From positions 73,525,894 to 73,589,893 of the forward strand of contig NC_088200.1 in NCBI RefSeq assembly GCF_028769735.1: a stretch of 64,000 bases of DNA. The letters run 5' to 3'. Origin of the DNA: Zonotrichia leucophrys gambelii. Taxonomy: Eukaryota; Chordata; Aves; Passeriformes; Passerellidae. The notes below the pieces were generated by a model, which did not search any database, was not told where the DNA came from, and saw only the letters and a program-made list of their open reading frames with translations. Shown piece by piece: positions 14,384-25,702 of this stretch. The first letter of the stretch is position 1. Each line of letters starts with the position of its first letter. The translations under genes and the position numbers were made by a program.

Positions 14384-15077
14384 GAATTAGCCATGGGAAG
14401 GTTGGGTTGGAAGGGACCTCAGAGACCCTCTCATTCCAAGCCCTGTTCCATGGACAGGGACACCTTCCAGTGGACCAGGTTGATCGGCCTGGCCTTGGAA
14501 ACTTCCAGAGATGGGGCAGCCACAGCTCTGGGTAACCTGTTCCAGACTCTCACCATCCTCACAGTGAAGAATTTCCTCCTAATGTTTGATTCAAACTTGC
14601 TGTCTTTCAGTTTAAAGTCATTCCCCCTTGTCCTGTGCCTACGTGCCCTTGTAAAAAGGCTCTCCAGCTTTCTTTTAGCTTCTTTAGGCACTGGAACGGG
14701 CTATAAGGTCTGCCCACAGTTTTCTCCAGGCTGAACAATTTCAACATTCCCAGTCTGTCTTTATAGGAGAGGAGTTCCATCCCTCTAATAACTTTTGTTA
14801 CAGCAGAAGTAATATAATAATTTTCTTCCAACTTGTTCCTTCCTATGCTGTGAACACCAGGATTTGTTTCCCAAGGGCAGAGTAGAGGTACAGAATCCCC
14901 TCCCCTGCCCTGATGCAGTCCAGGACACTGTTGGTTTCTTGGCTCTCACTGCTGGACCATGTTGGGCTTTTCATCAACCAACACTCCCAAGTTCTTCTCC
15001 TCAGGGCTGCTCTCCATCCATTCTCTGCCCTGCCTGTTTTTGTGCCTTGGGTTACCCTGACCCACCTGCTGGACCTG
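14384..15077 (-). pseudogene. CR1 LINE, 3' part: end of ORF2 and 3' UTR, decayed
   Basis: Read on the minus strand this is the 3' end of a CR1 retrotransposon. At 14431-14691 the broken frame gives GNDFKLKDSKF, IRRKFFTVRMVRVWNRLPR and PSLEVSKARP, all close to the conserved C-terminus of CR1 ORF2. Nearer 15060 the minus strand gives GNPRHK and then SSPEEKNLGVLVDEK, the region downstream of the polymerase palm. The 3' UTR ends near 14384 without a clear octamer tail. Stops and frameshifts show it is dead. It is the continuation of the CR1 piece at 15745-17090 and is separated from it by the LTR. Confidence 0.85.
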
Positions 15078-15731
15078 TGTCTGAGGTTGGAAATGGGTGT
15101 GTGTATTCTGTTCCTATCTGTGGCTCTGTTATCTTCTGTTAATTGAGCAGTTCCTTCATCTCTTCACAAACCAATCCTCCCTCCGGGGAGACATCTGCTC
15201 TTAATGTGCCATTGAGTGCCACAGCATGACTGATAAAATGACATCATCTCACATTGTGAGAAGCTCTGCCCAGAGGGAGGAGCCAAACATTCCTAACTGG
15301 ATAGAAGCTGAGATTTTGCGACACTAGGACAGCCTTTTCCACTGGATTCCCAGAGGATGACCAGGCCCATCTACACCACCACTGGATCTTCAGAGGAAGA
15401 CCACACCCTTCTACAGGATCACTGCTTCAACAAAACCACATCTGCCTCTCCAGGAGGATGGCAGCCACCATTTCAATTGGATTGCTACCAATCCCCTGAC
15501 CAACAGGGTGTCAGGTTGTGTTCTGACTCTGTCAGTGGGTTTTTTTTGTACTATTGCATTTGTATTTTTAATTGTACTAGTAAAGAACTGTTATTCCTGC
15601 TCCCATATCTTTGCCTGAGAGGTCTCCTAAATTTCAAAATTATACCAATTCAGAGGGAGGGGTTTACATTTTCCATTTCAGAGGAGGCTCCTGCCTTCCT
15701 TAGTAGATACCTGTCTTTTCAAACCAAGACA
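15078..15731 (+). mobile_element. Solo LTR of a passerine endogenous retrovirus, inserted in CR1
   Basis: About 650 bp on the plus strand with retroviral LTR form: TG at the left end, CA at the right end (AAACCAAGACA), and a variant poly-A signal AGTAAA at 15579-15584 followed by a T-rich stretch. The sequence matches my memory of an LTR family common in zebra finch and other songbirds; the exact family name needs a RepeatMasker or Dfam check. No internal gag, pol or env sequence adjoins it, so it is a solo LTR or a rearranged remnant. CR1 lies on both sides in the opposite orientation. I find no matching target-site duplication, which agrees with loss of CR1 sequence at the junction. Confidence 0.75.
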
Positions 15732-15744
15732 TGTTCCTTACCCA

Positions 15745-17090
15745 CCCAGTATTCCATCCATCCAATCCAGTTCAGGGGCAAGGATGTTGTGAAGGACAAT
15801 GTCAGTGATTTGCACAGGCCCAGGTGGATGATGTCAGCTGCTCTTCCCTTACCCACCAACACTGTCACTCCTCCAAAGAAAGCCACCAAATTTGTTATGT
15901 GTGATTTGCCCTTAGCAAGGCCAATGCCACCAATTATGTTTTTATCTTCCATATGTCTTAGCATATTTTGCAGGAGGATCTATTCCATGATGTTTTCAGG
16001 CACCAAGGCAAGACTGGCTGGCCTGAGTTCCCTCGGTCTTTCTCCTTTTTACCCTTTTCTAAAACTGGGGTTTCACCATTTCCACTCAGTGAGAACTTCA
16101 CTATTCTTCCACGGCTTTTCAAATATGATGGATGCTGCTTAGATGCTTCATCTGCCAGTTCCTCCAGGACCTCATCAGGATCTCCTCAGGTCCCATGGAT
16201 TTGTGTCCTTTCAGGTTTCTTAAATGTTCTCAAACCTGATCTTCTCCTACAAAAGACGATTCTTTATTCTGCCAGTCCCTGCTGCTTTTGCCCTCTGTGA
16301 CTTCTGCAGTATGGCTGGAGAACCTGTTGGAGCAGACCAAGGAAAAAAGTCATTAAATACCTCAAGCCTTCTCCATGTGCCAGTTAACCAGGTCTCCTAT
16401 CTGCTCCTGGAGAGGGCTCACATTTTCTCCAGTCTTCCTTCTATGTCTCAAGTACCTATAAAATTTTTCTTCTTGCCCTTGATGTCTCTGTCCAGGTTTA
16501 ACTCTACTCAGATTTAGCTTTCCTAACCTGATCCCTGACTGCTCAGGCAGTTTTTCTTCTCCTCCCAGGTTACGTGTCCTCGTTTTCACACCTACAAACT
16601 TCATTTTTGTGTTTCAGTTTGTCCAGGAGCTCCTTGTTCATCCACACAGGTCTCCTGGGATTTCTGCCTGCCTTCCTCTTTGGTTCAGGCATTGCTCCTG
16701 AGCTCAGAGCAGATCCTTGAATATCTACCTGTTTTCTTGGGCTGGTCTTCCCTGCTCAGGGCTTTATCCCATGGGACTGTGCCAACCAGATCCCTGAAGA
16801 GGCCAAAAGCTGCTCTCCTGAAGTCCAGGGCAGTGAGTTTGCTGCAGACGCTCCTCATTGTCCTAAAAACCCCTTTAAATCCAGCCTTTCATAGAACCAT
16901 GGGATTTCATGGTCACTGCAGCCAATGCATCTCTTGAGCTTCACATTCCCCTCTGTTGGTGAGGGAAAGGACCATGACAGAAGCTCTGCCCATCATTTCC
17001 TCTGTCAGCTGGAGATGGGAATTGTCATCAGTACATTCCAGGAACCCCCAGGTTCACTTATGTTTTGTTGTGCTGTATCAGACATACCAT
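15745..17090 (-). pseudogene. CR1 LINE, 5' part: endonuclease end and reverse transcriptase, decayed
   Basis: Minus-strand CR1 ORF2 remnant. Around 15745-15964 a frame reads MLRHMEDKNIIGG, then KGKSHITNLVAFF and VGKGRAADIIHLGL, matching the fingers and palm of CR1 reverse transcriptase; the usual KAFDTVPH box is damaged. Around 16362-16604 the minus strand gives FYRYLRHRRKTGENV and GDLVNWHMEKA, the linker between endonuclease and polymerase. The 16880-17080 part resembles the endonuclease C-terminal region. Many stops and frameshifts make it non-functional. It stops at 15745, next to the LTR, before the FADD catalytic segment. Its partner piece is at 14384-15077. Confidence 0.85.
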
Positions 17091-17960
17091 ATCTGAATAT
17101 TTTGTTGTATTTATGCTCTCAAGACCCTTCCAATGACTCCAGCCAAATGTCAACTGAGTTGGAAGGATGGTTGTATGATTAAGGCACCAGACTGGGATTT
17201 GTTTCATCCCATGGCTTTTCCAATGGGTTCCTACCTAAGCTAGGTCACTTTTGCCTCCCCGTGACTCAGTTCCTTACCTGTAAATTGCATTTGAAATTAT
17301 TCTCTTCAGATTTGGACCCCAGACAGTCCAAATCCCAGGACAGACCCCAAAAGCAATGCAGACAGAATTGTCTTGTCCTGCCTGCAAGAACTGTCTGATA
17401 CAAGCTGAAGAATGCCAGCTGAAATCTCTTACAGCTTCTGAAAGAGCTAACAGGCAACAAATTAATAAATTAACAGGTTCAGAATTACCAGAGAACAAGA
17501 GAGGAAAGGGAATTATGTGGTAGTGCCAACCAAGCACTGTCAATCTCATAAACCCAAGTTCTGCTCATAACTGGCCTTTCCTTCTGACTGTGATTTGGTA
17601 AAATTTAGCTGTTGAAAATTTTGTTCGAAGTAGATGGGCAGACTAAATTAATTCCAATATATTCCTTTTTTGTATTCATATACGCATTTTTATGTACACA
17701 AATGTGCTTTCCTCTCGTGCTGATGAAGTAATACATGCTGGGGAGATTTCCCAATCTCCCTTTTTGCCTGCATCAAGATTACAACTTTATAGAAGGCCCA
17801 CAAGGCAAACATTGGCCTGGATTTACTTGCACATTGCATACCCTGATTTCTGTGCTCATTTCAAGAGCTGTGTTAAGCAAAATGTTTAAAATTACAAGGC
17901 CAAATGCACAATGGTGAAGACAATATAAGATTAGATTTGCAAACAACATCTCAGCACAGA
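17091..17960. other. Unique DNA, no gene seen
   Basis: No exon, RNA gene or repeat that I can support lies here. Short frames on both strands have no family resemblance. Confidence 0.55.
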
Positions 17961-17986
17961 AGCCACTGAATATCTATTCAGTGGCT
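17961..17986. repeat. Inverted repeat with 12-bp arms and 2-nt spacer
   Basis: The arms AGCCACTGAATA and TATTCAGTGGCT are exact reverse complements separated by TC. Two further base pairs form after one mismatch on each side (59 with 88, and 58 with 89). The structure could extrude as a hairpin or serve as a dyad-symmetric binding site. No element boundary is visible next to it. Confidence 0.9.
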
Positions 17987-18085
17987 ACTTTAGCTTAAGG
18001 ATTGAACCCTATTTTCTTCTGCATGTCCCATACTTGTGTATCTTGACCAGCCAGCCACCAGCCAAAGCTTGCATAGTTAAGAGCA

Positions 18086-18299
18086 TTTTTTCTTTCTTTT
18101 TTATTTCTTTTTTCTTTCCTTTTTTTCTTTTTCCTTTTTCCTTTTTTCTTTTTCTTTGTGGGGTTTATTTTACATTTTGACTTTTTTGTTTGGTTGTTTT
18201 TTGTGGGCATTTTGCTCATTTGTTTTCTGTTTGGTTGGTTGTTGTGGTTTTGGGTTTGGGGAGATTTCCTTTTTTTTCCCTTTTTTTTTTTTTTTTTAG
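18086..18299 (+). repeat. T-rich tract: homopyrimidine block then T/G-rich block
   Basis: Positions 18104-18157 are a 54-base run of only T and C. From 18158 the strand turns T/G-rich, with motifs such as GTTTGGTTGGTTG and TTTTGGGTTTGGGG, and it ends in a run of about 20 T followed by AG. Homopyrimidine tracts can form triplex DNA. The T-run plus AG looks like a splice acceptor, but no exon follows. Confidence 0.85.
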
Positions 18300-20656
18300 T
18301 TCCAGTTTCATCAGGCCGTGATAGTGATTGACAAGAAAGCTTAACAATGCTGTTTGTACCTTGGTCAGCCTCTCCTTGGCAATGGTTTGTTCATTGTCAT
18401 CTCTCAGCGTAGACAAAATCTCCACAGAAATTTGGTCATAATTCAGGAAGCTGCTGAGCACAAAGAAACAGAAGAGAGCCTCTGGAGGAAGCTTCCATAT
18501 GGGTATTAAAAGGACCCTACTACAGGAAAGCATTCCAGGCAAATCAAATGAGAATCTCCAAAACAGAGAGGACCAGCACTACCAGGAAAGCAATGGTAAA
18601 ACATTTATTATGGATGCATTCTTTCTGCTAACATTCTCAAAAAATGTTTACATGGTGAAAGCATCTCCAAAATAAACCCAAGGTGCAAACACATGAAGCA
18701 TGGATAATTTCAAGCCAAACAGCTCATGTCTGGCAAGGTCTAAAAGTAATGTACAGAGGGGTCTTAGGTAAGAAGAATGGTAGGGAACCTCAGCTTTCTG
18801 TCTTAACAATCTCTAATTTAAAGCAAAGTTCTGGTAAACACCCACCTTACTCCACAAAAGTGAGTTTTACATGTTTTGCAAACAGCACGAGAAGACTTGC
18901 AGAACTCCTTCACTTTGACATTTCATTTTCACTTTGGATAAAAAGATGTCACTTGGTGATGTGACAGCAGTGCCGTGTATTATATCTGCAGCATCACTGG
19001 CTTTGTCAAATCAACATAGATAATTCAAGGCTACTGCCTTTCCCTTTTAAAATACTGCTGTGCCTGGGTTTAATTTTATTTCTTGCTTACAAAACTAATT
19101 CTATATGGGAAAAGAAATGTTAGAGCTATTGCACATCTCGGATTTCAGGAGATCCTTAGAGGAAATAGTCATTCACAAAGCAAGAAAAATGTTTGTAGCT
19201 CAACTTTAATTTCTTGATTGCTAAGGAAATATTGCCAAGACACTGGGAAGATATTTCTTTCCATCATCATCCTTCTGCACAGACATTAACTATCGTAGAT
19301 ACTGTTACTTGCAATAAACTTGTTTTCTCTGCTGCATATCCAGATGATCAAGAATTTTCCCTGCATTTTTATCTAAACACTGCTATGACTTGTCAGTGCA
19401 CTAGTTTATAACTTCAAACCATAACAAAACATTAATGACTGTTTATCAGTCTTGAGGGGAGTGCTGAAAAATGGTGAGATTAAATGACTCTCGAATGGTC
19501 ATACAAGAGGACAGTGGCAGCTGAAACTGAGTGCAGAGCTTCAGTTCCTGCTGAAAGAATTTATGGCAGTGTTATCTTTTCTAATTGCAAGACCCAAAAG
19601 TAACACAGGTTTTTTTCCTCTAAATGCATACTCTTGATTTGTATTCCAAGAGGTCACAGGAGTTCTCAGAGTCTGGGCTAAGAATTCATTGTTGTAGGTT
19701 CTGTCCAAACTTAGCATAAAAAAAATATAAAAAAGCCAACAGATAAAAACAGCCACAGCAGGGAAGGGGAAAGAAAGGATGGAAATGTTTGATGGGGGAG
19801 GAGAAGGAAACAGCAGAGCCCTGTTAGGGACTGTGAGGAGAAGCCATCCCCACACACCAACCAGTCAATCCCCATAGTAGGGACCATACAAACTGTCTCA
19901 AATATGGGTTTTGATGAAGAATTTGTGGTGGAGATGAGGCAGAGACTAATGGAGACCCCATATCAAATTAATGCAGCAGCCCAGGGAAAGAAGAAAGATT
20001 CCCTTTTGGAGATATTGAACACCCAAAGGTGGAGATCAGAGATGGGAGATGTTATCTTATCTTTCAGTCAGTGAGAGGTGATAGGTGGTAAAGGTCGGAA
20101 GGGTTTTGTAAATGAAGGCAAGCAGATATATATCCCAAATGCTGAAAATAAAAACAAAAAATAAGTGGATAGATATTAACTAAAGGGAGTTTTCAATCAA
20201 AATGACAGGTTGGAAAAATTTATAAGAATGAGATAAGATGGCCAAAATCTCTGCCAAGATGTGAGGACCCTGACCAGTCATAGGGATGCAGGTAGAGAAG
20301 ACACAATCATGCAAAACATGATGTAAAAACAATCTGAAGTCATAACGTGGATCTAAGTTTTTGAAGGAAACTGAAGACACTGCCCAGTCTGACAGGTGAT
20401 TTTCCATTGTGATTATCTGAACAGGCTGATGAAGAAGCTCAGCAAATGGCACAACTAAGAACTCTGTTTTGGATGTGTATACCTTGGTCCTAGACACCCA
20501 GGTGAGTTTCAGAAACAGGCTTAGATTCTAGACCAGAGTGAAGAAGACAAATCTTGATAGCAGTGTTGATTCTTTGTCAACAGCGTATGACCCAAAATCC
20601 TGTGATTAAGATTAAAAATAAAGAAAAGCAAAAAACTTCCTGAGCTCCTCAGGTTG
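18300..20656. other. Unique DNA, no gene seen
   Basis: No recognisable gene or mobile element. Near 20572-20591 there is a partial copy of the sequence found in the hairpin at 20657-20686, with CTTTGTCAA followed by AGCGTAT shared. Confidence 0.55.
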
Positions 20657-20686
20657 TATTATACGCTTTGTCAAAAGCGTATAATA
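20657..20686. repeat. Perfect hairpin: 13-bp arms, 4-nt loop
   Basis: TATTATACGCTTT is followed by the loop GTCA and then the exact reverse complement of the left arm. The stem is AT-rich with a CGC core. A related single-arm sequence lies about 94 bp upstream. It might be a remnant of a small inverted-repeat transposon end or a chance cruciform sequence; no terminal inverted-repeat partner was found. Confidence 0.9.
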
Positions 20687-22510
20687 GTGATGAAATTTGG
20701 AAAATGAAAACATCAGCTCTTTATTTCATATGTAGTTTTGTGTAGGTGCACATATAAGAACATTACATACCTCTATAAGCCAGACCATAAGTATCCTATT
20801 CCTGACAATGGCCAGAAACAGGTATAATTGGACCTAAAATGTGTTCTCATTCTAGAGTTAAAAAGCATCTTGAATCACAAGTCCAAAATATTTTATGTTG
20901 ATTTATTTCTAAAATTGTCTTCCTCTAATTTTGGCAAGGGCAGAGTTGCAGCAGATTCTACATTTTAAGAATCTCACTCAATGTGAAAGAGAGTTGTGGG
21001 GATGTAAAATGACAGCAGGACATCTCAATGGCTTGCTCTATTTAGTTTCACTGATGTAAATCATGAGCAAGGCAAGAAGATTATGTGAATGAGCATGAGA
21101 AGGATGAAATACAGAATTAATTCATTAATCCATACCCTGCACTGCAGAACCTGCTCACCTTCCTGTGAAAACTTATGGAGAGGACGTTTTGGAGTCACAG
21201 TCCCCTTTTCCTTCATAGATTTATGCTACTTATCTGCAGCCCAAGGTATTTTATTGAAGAAAATTAGATCAAAATTTGCATGACCCCTCACCCCTCTTCA
21301 CTTCCCTTTCTCACACAACAAGATCTCAGTGACTCCATTAAAGGAATAGCCAGGAGCTGTTTGGACATTTTGATTTAGAGCATGTCAGAGCTCTCTGCAT
21401 ATTACATACACCAGACTTTGAGCAGGGAACTGCACTGAACAACAAAGGGCTGCGGCTGCCTCCAAGAAGAGATTTTTTTCTTCAGTCTGGTGGGTTGAAC
21501 AAGAGAAAACTGGTGGCCATAGCCACCAAGGTGCACAGTTCTGTGTCCTCCTGTATGCTCAGACTGGCTGTTGGCTTCTAGAGCCTTCTATTTAATTTTA
21601 TTTATGGGGAACAACTTCATTCCTTAATGGCTGGGATGGATGCAGTAAGAACATATAAAGGAGAAATGTGCCAGCTACATCCAGAAATCTGTTCAATGCA
21701 TTTTATCAGTCTTCACTGAGGTTTATGCATCCTGCCAGCTCTCCCATATGGAGCAGCACCTTGCTCGCTGATGGAAGCTGCATGGAGAACATGTGAAGAA
21801 TCAGGTGTTACTGATCAAGGCTAAGGGCTTGAGGAGCTGGCCCACTGTAAGGGAATTTTATATTATGCCGTCTTGGAAGAGGCAGTCCTCCATGGAAGGC
21901 AGTGATTTCCACAAGATGTGGTGACAGCAGATTGGGGTTGCTGAACAACTGGAATCTGTTATCTCGGTGTTCATAAGCTCTCCAATGCATTAAAGATCAC
22001 ATTATTGGCTGTTTGTTAAAGATAAAACTTAAATCTAATACAAGCAATGAGAAGATTCTAGCACTGACCATATCAATATTAGAAAGAGCATTTATGATTG
22101 TTGTCACAAAAACACACACAAAAAGAAAATAAAGGAAGCTCAGCCTCACTAACATTTAGAGATGTAAAGCTTTTATATCCCTCGTCCTTCTTTTCTTTGT
22201 GATTTCCACAGGATTTTCACTTCCAGAGATGTTATGCACTTGCTTTCAAAGGAATTAAATATTTTCATTCAGGAAAGTAATTTCACAGCAAAGTAACAGA
22301 GACCAGTGTCCTGGGTATTCATTTTCCGAGCCCATCCTTCAAAGTCAGCTTGCGTTCCAAGGAGCAGAGAAGACATGAAGAGGCACAATTCCTCTGTGCT
22401 TGGTTTCCACAACCCTCCTTCTCTGCTCTTCCCCGAGCAGGGAGCTGCCTGTGCAGAGAGCACATGAAAAGCAGAGCATGGAGCTGGAAGAGGAGAGCTC
22501 TGAACTCCTG
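20687..22510. other. Unique DNA, no gene seen
   Basis: No exon, RNA gene or mobile element that I can support. Some regulatory content is possible but cannot be shown from this sequence alone. Confidence 0.55.
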
Positions 22511-22546
22511 CGCCAGGCGGCTGCACGCTCCCCACCGCACCGAGCG
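22511..22546. other. Small CpG cluster
   Basis: Six CpG dinucleotides fall within 36 bp, in a neighbourhood where CpG is otherwise rare. The block includes a 7-bp inverted repeat, CCACCGC with GCGGTGG. It is far too short to be called a CpG island. It lies about 300 bp from a G-quadruplex motif, so a small regulatory element is possible. Confidence 0.5.
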
Positions 22547-22830
22547 GTGGCTTCACCTCTCATCTGCTGCTCTGAATGTGATATCACCATACCCATGGCA
22601 ATAATTCGCTCTGCTTTCTCCTCGCTGTTCTAAGAACTAAAGGAGAAAGCTCGGAGTCTAAGGTGAAAGAAGATGAGATGACTTACTTCCTTGGATACTC
22701 CTGTGCAGATGAAAAGCTAATCCTGATAAAACCAACTCTGAAATCCTTCCAACCCACCTTTAGTCAAGGTCACACATTATTAGACAAGCAAGGTTAAAGC
22801 CACACAATTTTCAGAACCAAGGAGATGGCC

Positions 22831-22852
22831 GGGGGAGGGAGGAAAGGGGGGG
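22831..22852 (+). other. G-quadruplex motif
   Basis: Plus-strand G tracts of 5, 3, 3 and 3 are separated by A, by AGGAAA and by a single G taken from a run of seven. This fits the four-tract, loops-of-seven-or-less pattern. A further GGGGG lies about 13 bases downstream. Formation in cells is an inference. Confidence 0.6.
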
Positions 22853-22994
22853 AGTTATAGGAAGCGGGGGAAGCATCTCCCTCCTCTACTCACGGTCTTT
22901 GATGTGTTTCAGGAAAAGAAAAAAAATTAGAAACCTTCCTGGTTTTTCATGAGAGGTCCAGGGCGCGCTGAGAACTAGGTGGACAAACAAGGCC

Positions 22995-25670
22995 CTGGCT
23001 ACTCCTTTGTTTTGCAGAGCAGACATGCTCCATAACCTTGAGGATGACAACAACATTTGTTCCTCACACAAAGATAAAGCTGGCCAGTGACTGCACTTCC
23101 CCCTCCCCTCGCTCAACCACAAGCAGAACAGGCAGGATGTCGAACAAAGAAGCAGCAGAAACAGCAATGAGCATTACGCTCAGATTAGAGGACATTCAGG
23201 GACTGTAAAAGATCCATTAAAATAAGCACAAACCCACTTTCAATGAGGAAAGGGTCTTTTCTCTCTTCTCCTTTGGTTTATATTGTTAATCTTTCTTCCT
23301 GGATGACTCCTCACAAATGCTTTTTGTTTTCTCCTGTGGTTTTACGTGCCAGGACTATAAGGAGGAAGGGACTGAGGCTCTTTCTTGGCAAGATTTCAAA
23401 TCACTTCCATAGGAGACATAGACCCTATTGCCATCTCTCTAAGGGTATAAATTAAAGGAGTGGTGATGAGCAGTCCAGAGCAATTCAAATGCTGGTAAAG
23501 CTTAGGTCCTTCTCCAGTCCCTCATTACGGTGAACGCTGGCATCTGCTGCACAGGCTCAGCTGGAGGAATAAAACTACACATGGGAAGAAGTGGATGAGC
23601 AGAGAGCCTGCATTTACATTGCATCATCCCATGATGACACCGAAATTACTAATTATAATACAGCATGGAAGGGGAAAATAATTGCAGACAATTCCCATGG
23701 CAAAAAAGCCACCTTTGGAATATATATATGTGCAGATATACACACATATATATTGGACATATTTTGAGTAAAGCTATCATTTCAGAGAGGCAGCTATTTT
23801 ATGTTGTTTACAAACCTTTTGCCAGAGTGAACGCTACTGTGATGGCATTTTTCTTTCAATTTATCTGTCTTCCTCCCTTCTACATATTTAGGCAAATAAA
23901 AATTATTCTTGACAGACGTAGCCCACATGCCAGCTTCACATTTTCTGCAGGTAACCTATTTTCATTCAGCTTCAAGTGCATCCTATAATTTTTATTCAGG
24001 ACTCCAGCCATTTAAGTGTACCAAGTGAAAAGTTTTCAAGGTGCCTCACAGAGTCCCAAACACTATTTTGGGAAAACACAACCAAGTTGAGAAATAGATA
24101 TTTTTTACAGTTCTTTCACCTCCTTTCCTTTTCCCTCACAGATGATACAACTGGTATATGTCTTGCAAATAAACATTTCCGAATAACACAAAGTTGAGCT
24201 TCTCATTGAGGCTTGGACTGAATTTGTACAGGATGAGATTTGGATTCACAAATCTAGACGAGAACATCTTTCCTCCAGATGGATGCACAGGAAGTATCTG
24301 CCTCTTGAGTGTCAGACTGTGCCCAAGCCTGCACCACTCTGGGAAAGGAAATGAAGATGAAGTTTTTCTTCCCTCCAGAGGTCTAAGCCACACTGGCAGT
24401 CAACCTGCTAGCTCTCATGAGTTCTTGATGGAGCCCCTGATGGCGATGGCATTTTTCTCTGCAGACAATGAGAAGGATGAGCTACTGATACCTCTTCCCA
24501 TATTTTGTGGTGACAACTCCCTCACTCACCCTTGTACTGAAGCCAAGAGCAGATTCATACCCCCATCTCAGGAGCCAAAAAGGGATTTTAACTGTTTTTA
24601 GAGTTATCTTGATTAAAGCAGGTTAGTTTGTCATGTTGTCTCCAAATCAATCTTCATCCAGTGTTGTCCATAGCAGTGCAGCCATGTCCATGTGGATGAC
24701 TGGAAAATTACTTTTTCTATGAAATAAATAATCTTGGAATGAGGAAACTCTTTAAACAAGATGAATGGATGTGTTCCAGATATACTTTTTGCTCTGTGTA
24801 GCAACAGTACCCAGGCAAACACCTGTACACATTCATAATGAAGGAAATGGAATAAATGCTAGAAAGTTTCAGAAATCAGTAGTGTTTTGGGGTAGCTGGA
24901 TCCAAATACTTACACATAACTCTCCTTTTCTAAAAAGCACTGGAAAAGAAGCCAGAATATATTTTGAAAATCTGACTCTTAAAGCAGAGCTCCAACTGAC
25001 CATCGAAAACCTGAGGAGCTCAGGGAGTTTCTTGCTTTTCTTTATTTTTAATCTTAGTCACAGGATTTCAGCTGTCATCAATGTACTCTCAAAACCAGAT
25101 GTTAGATTCTTCTCGTCATCTTCAAAATCCACTTCCACTTAAATGCTACTCCTATGCTCCCCTGGAAACATTCTGACTTTGTGCTTCTGAGCCATCCCTC
25201 TCCCAGCATTTTTTATTTCTAGGTGGCTGCTGTTGTTTATCAGGGCTTTATGTGTGTTACAAAGCAGAAACAATTACATGGGGGAGGCCAGGAGCATGTT
25301 AACCACAATAAAAACAGTTGTCATAAACACTCTGCATCTTAATGCACAGCTCCAATCTTTACGTAAGATTAATTAAAGAGCAGATGTTCTGTCATACTTT
25401 GCATTTAGGTGTGGTTATCTCTGAGATTCTGGCTCTTCCATTTGCCGTGCTTTAATTTGAGTTATTATGCATTTTGAGCCTGAGGCATGAGTAGTCAAGT
25501 GGTAAACATTAGATATACAGAAACCACATTTCCAAAATGCACCTTCACTATTAGGCTGGCTAATATGATTCTATTCTATTTTAAGACAGATTTGCTTCCC
25601 CCCACCCTCCACACCTCCCTTTTTTATTTCCTTTTGACATGTTACATGGCAAGGAGACAGACCAGTGAGA
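22995..25670. other. Unique DNA, no gene seen
   Basis: No supportable gene. An alternating AT stretch near 23718-23753 can pair imperfectly with itself around short TG and CA segments. Frames up to 135 codons (24194-24601, plus) show no known domain. Confidence 0.5.
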
Positions 25671-25702
25671 GAAAGACAGACAGACAGACAGATAGACAGA
25701 TA
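25671..25702 (+). repeat. (GACA)n/(GATA)n microsatellite
   Basis: A tetranucleotide tract of GACA units with one GATA interruption, followed directly by a short TG run. Probably variable in length between individuals. Confidence 0.85.

Noticed and set aside
15357..16142. A 261-codon plus-strand frame
   Set aside because: It runs from the solo LTR into antisense CR1, so it joins two unrelated elements and has no coding meaning.
17617..17632. GTTCGAA resembling a tRNA B box
   Set aside because: No A box, no cloverleaf arms and no acceptor stem can be built around it.
22886..23167. Minus-strand 93-codon frame with a signal-peptide-like start and a GTGAGT donor
   Set aside because: The donor is good, but the frame matches no family, no partner exon is visible, and the CpG cluster lies downstream on that strand instead of at its start.
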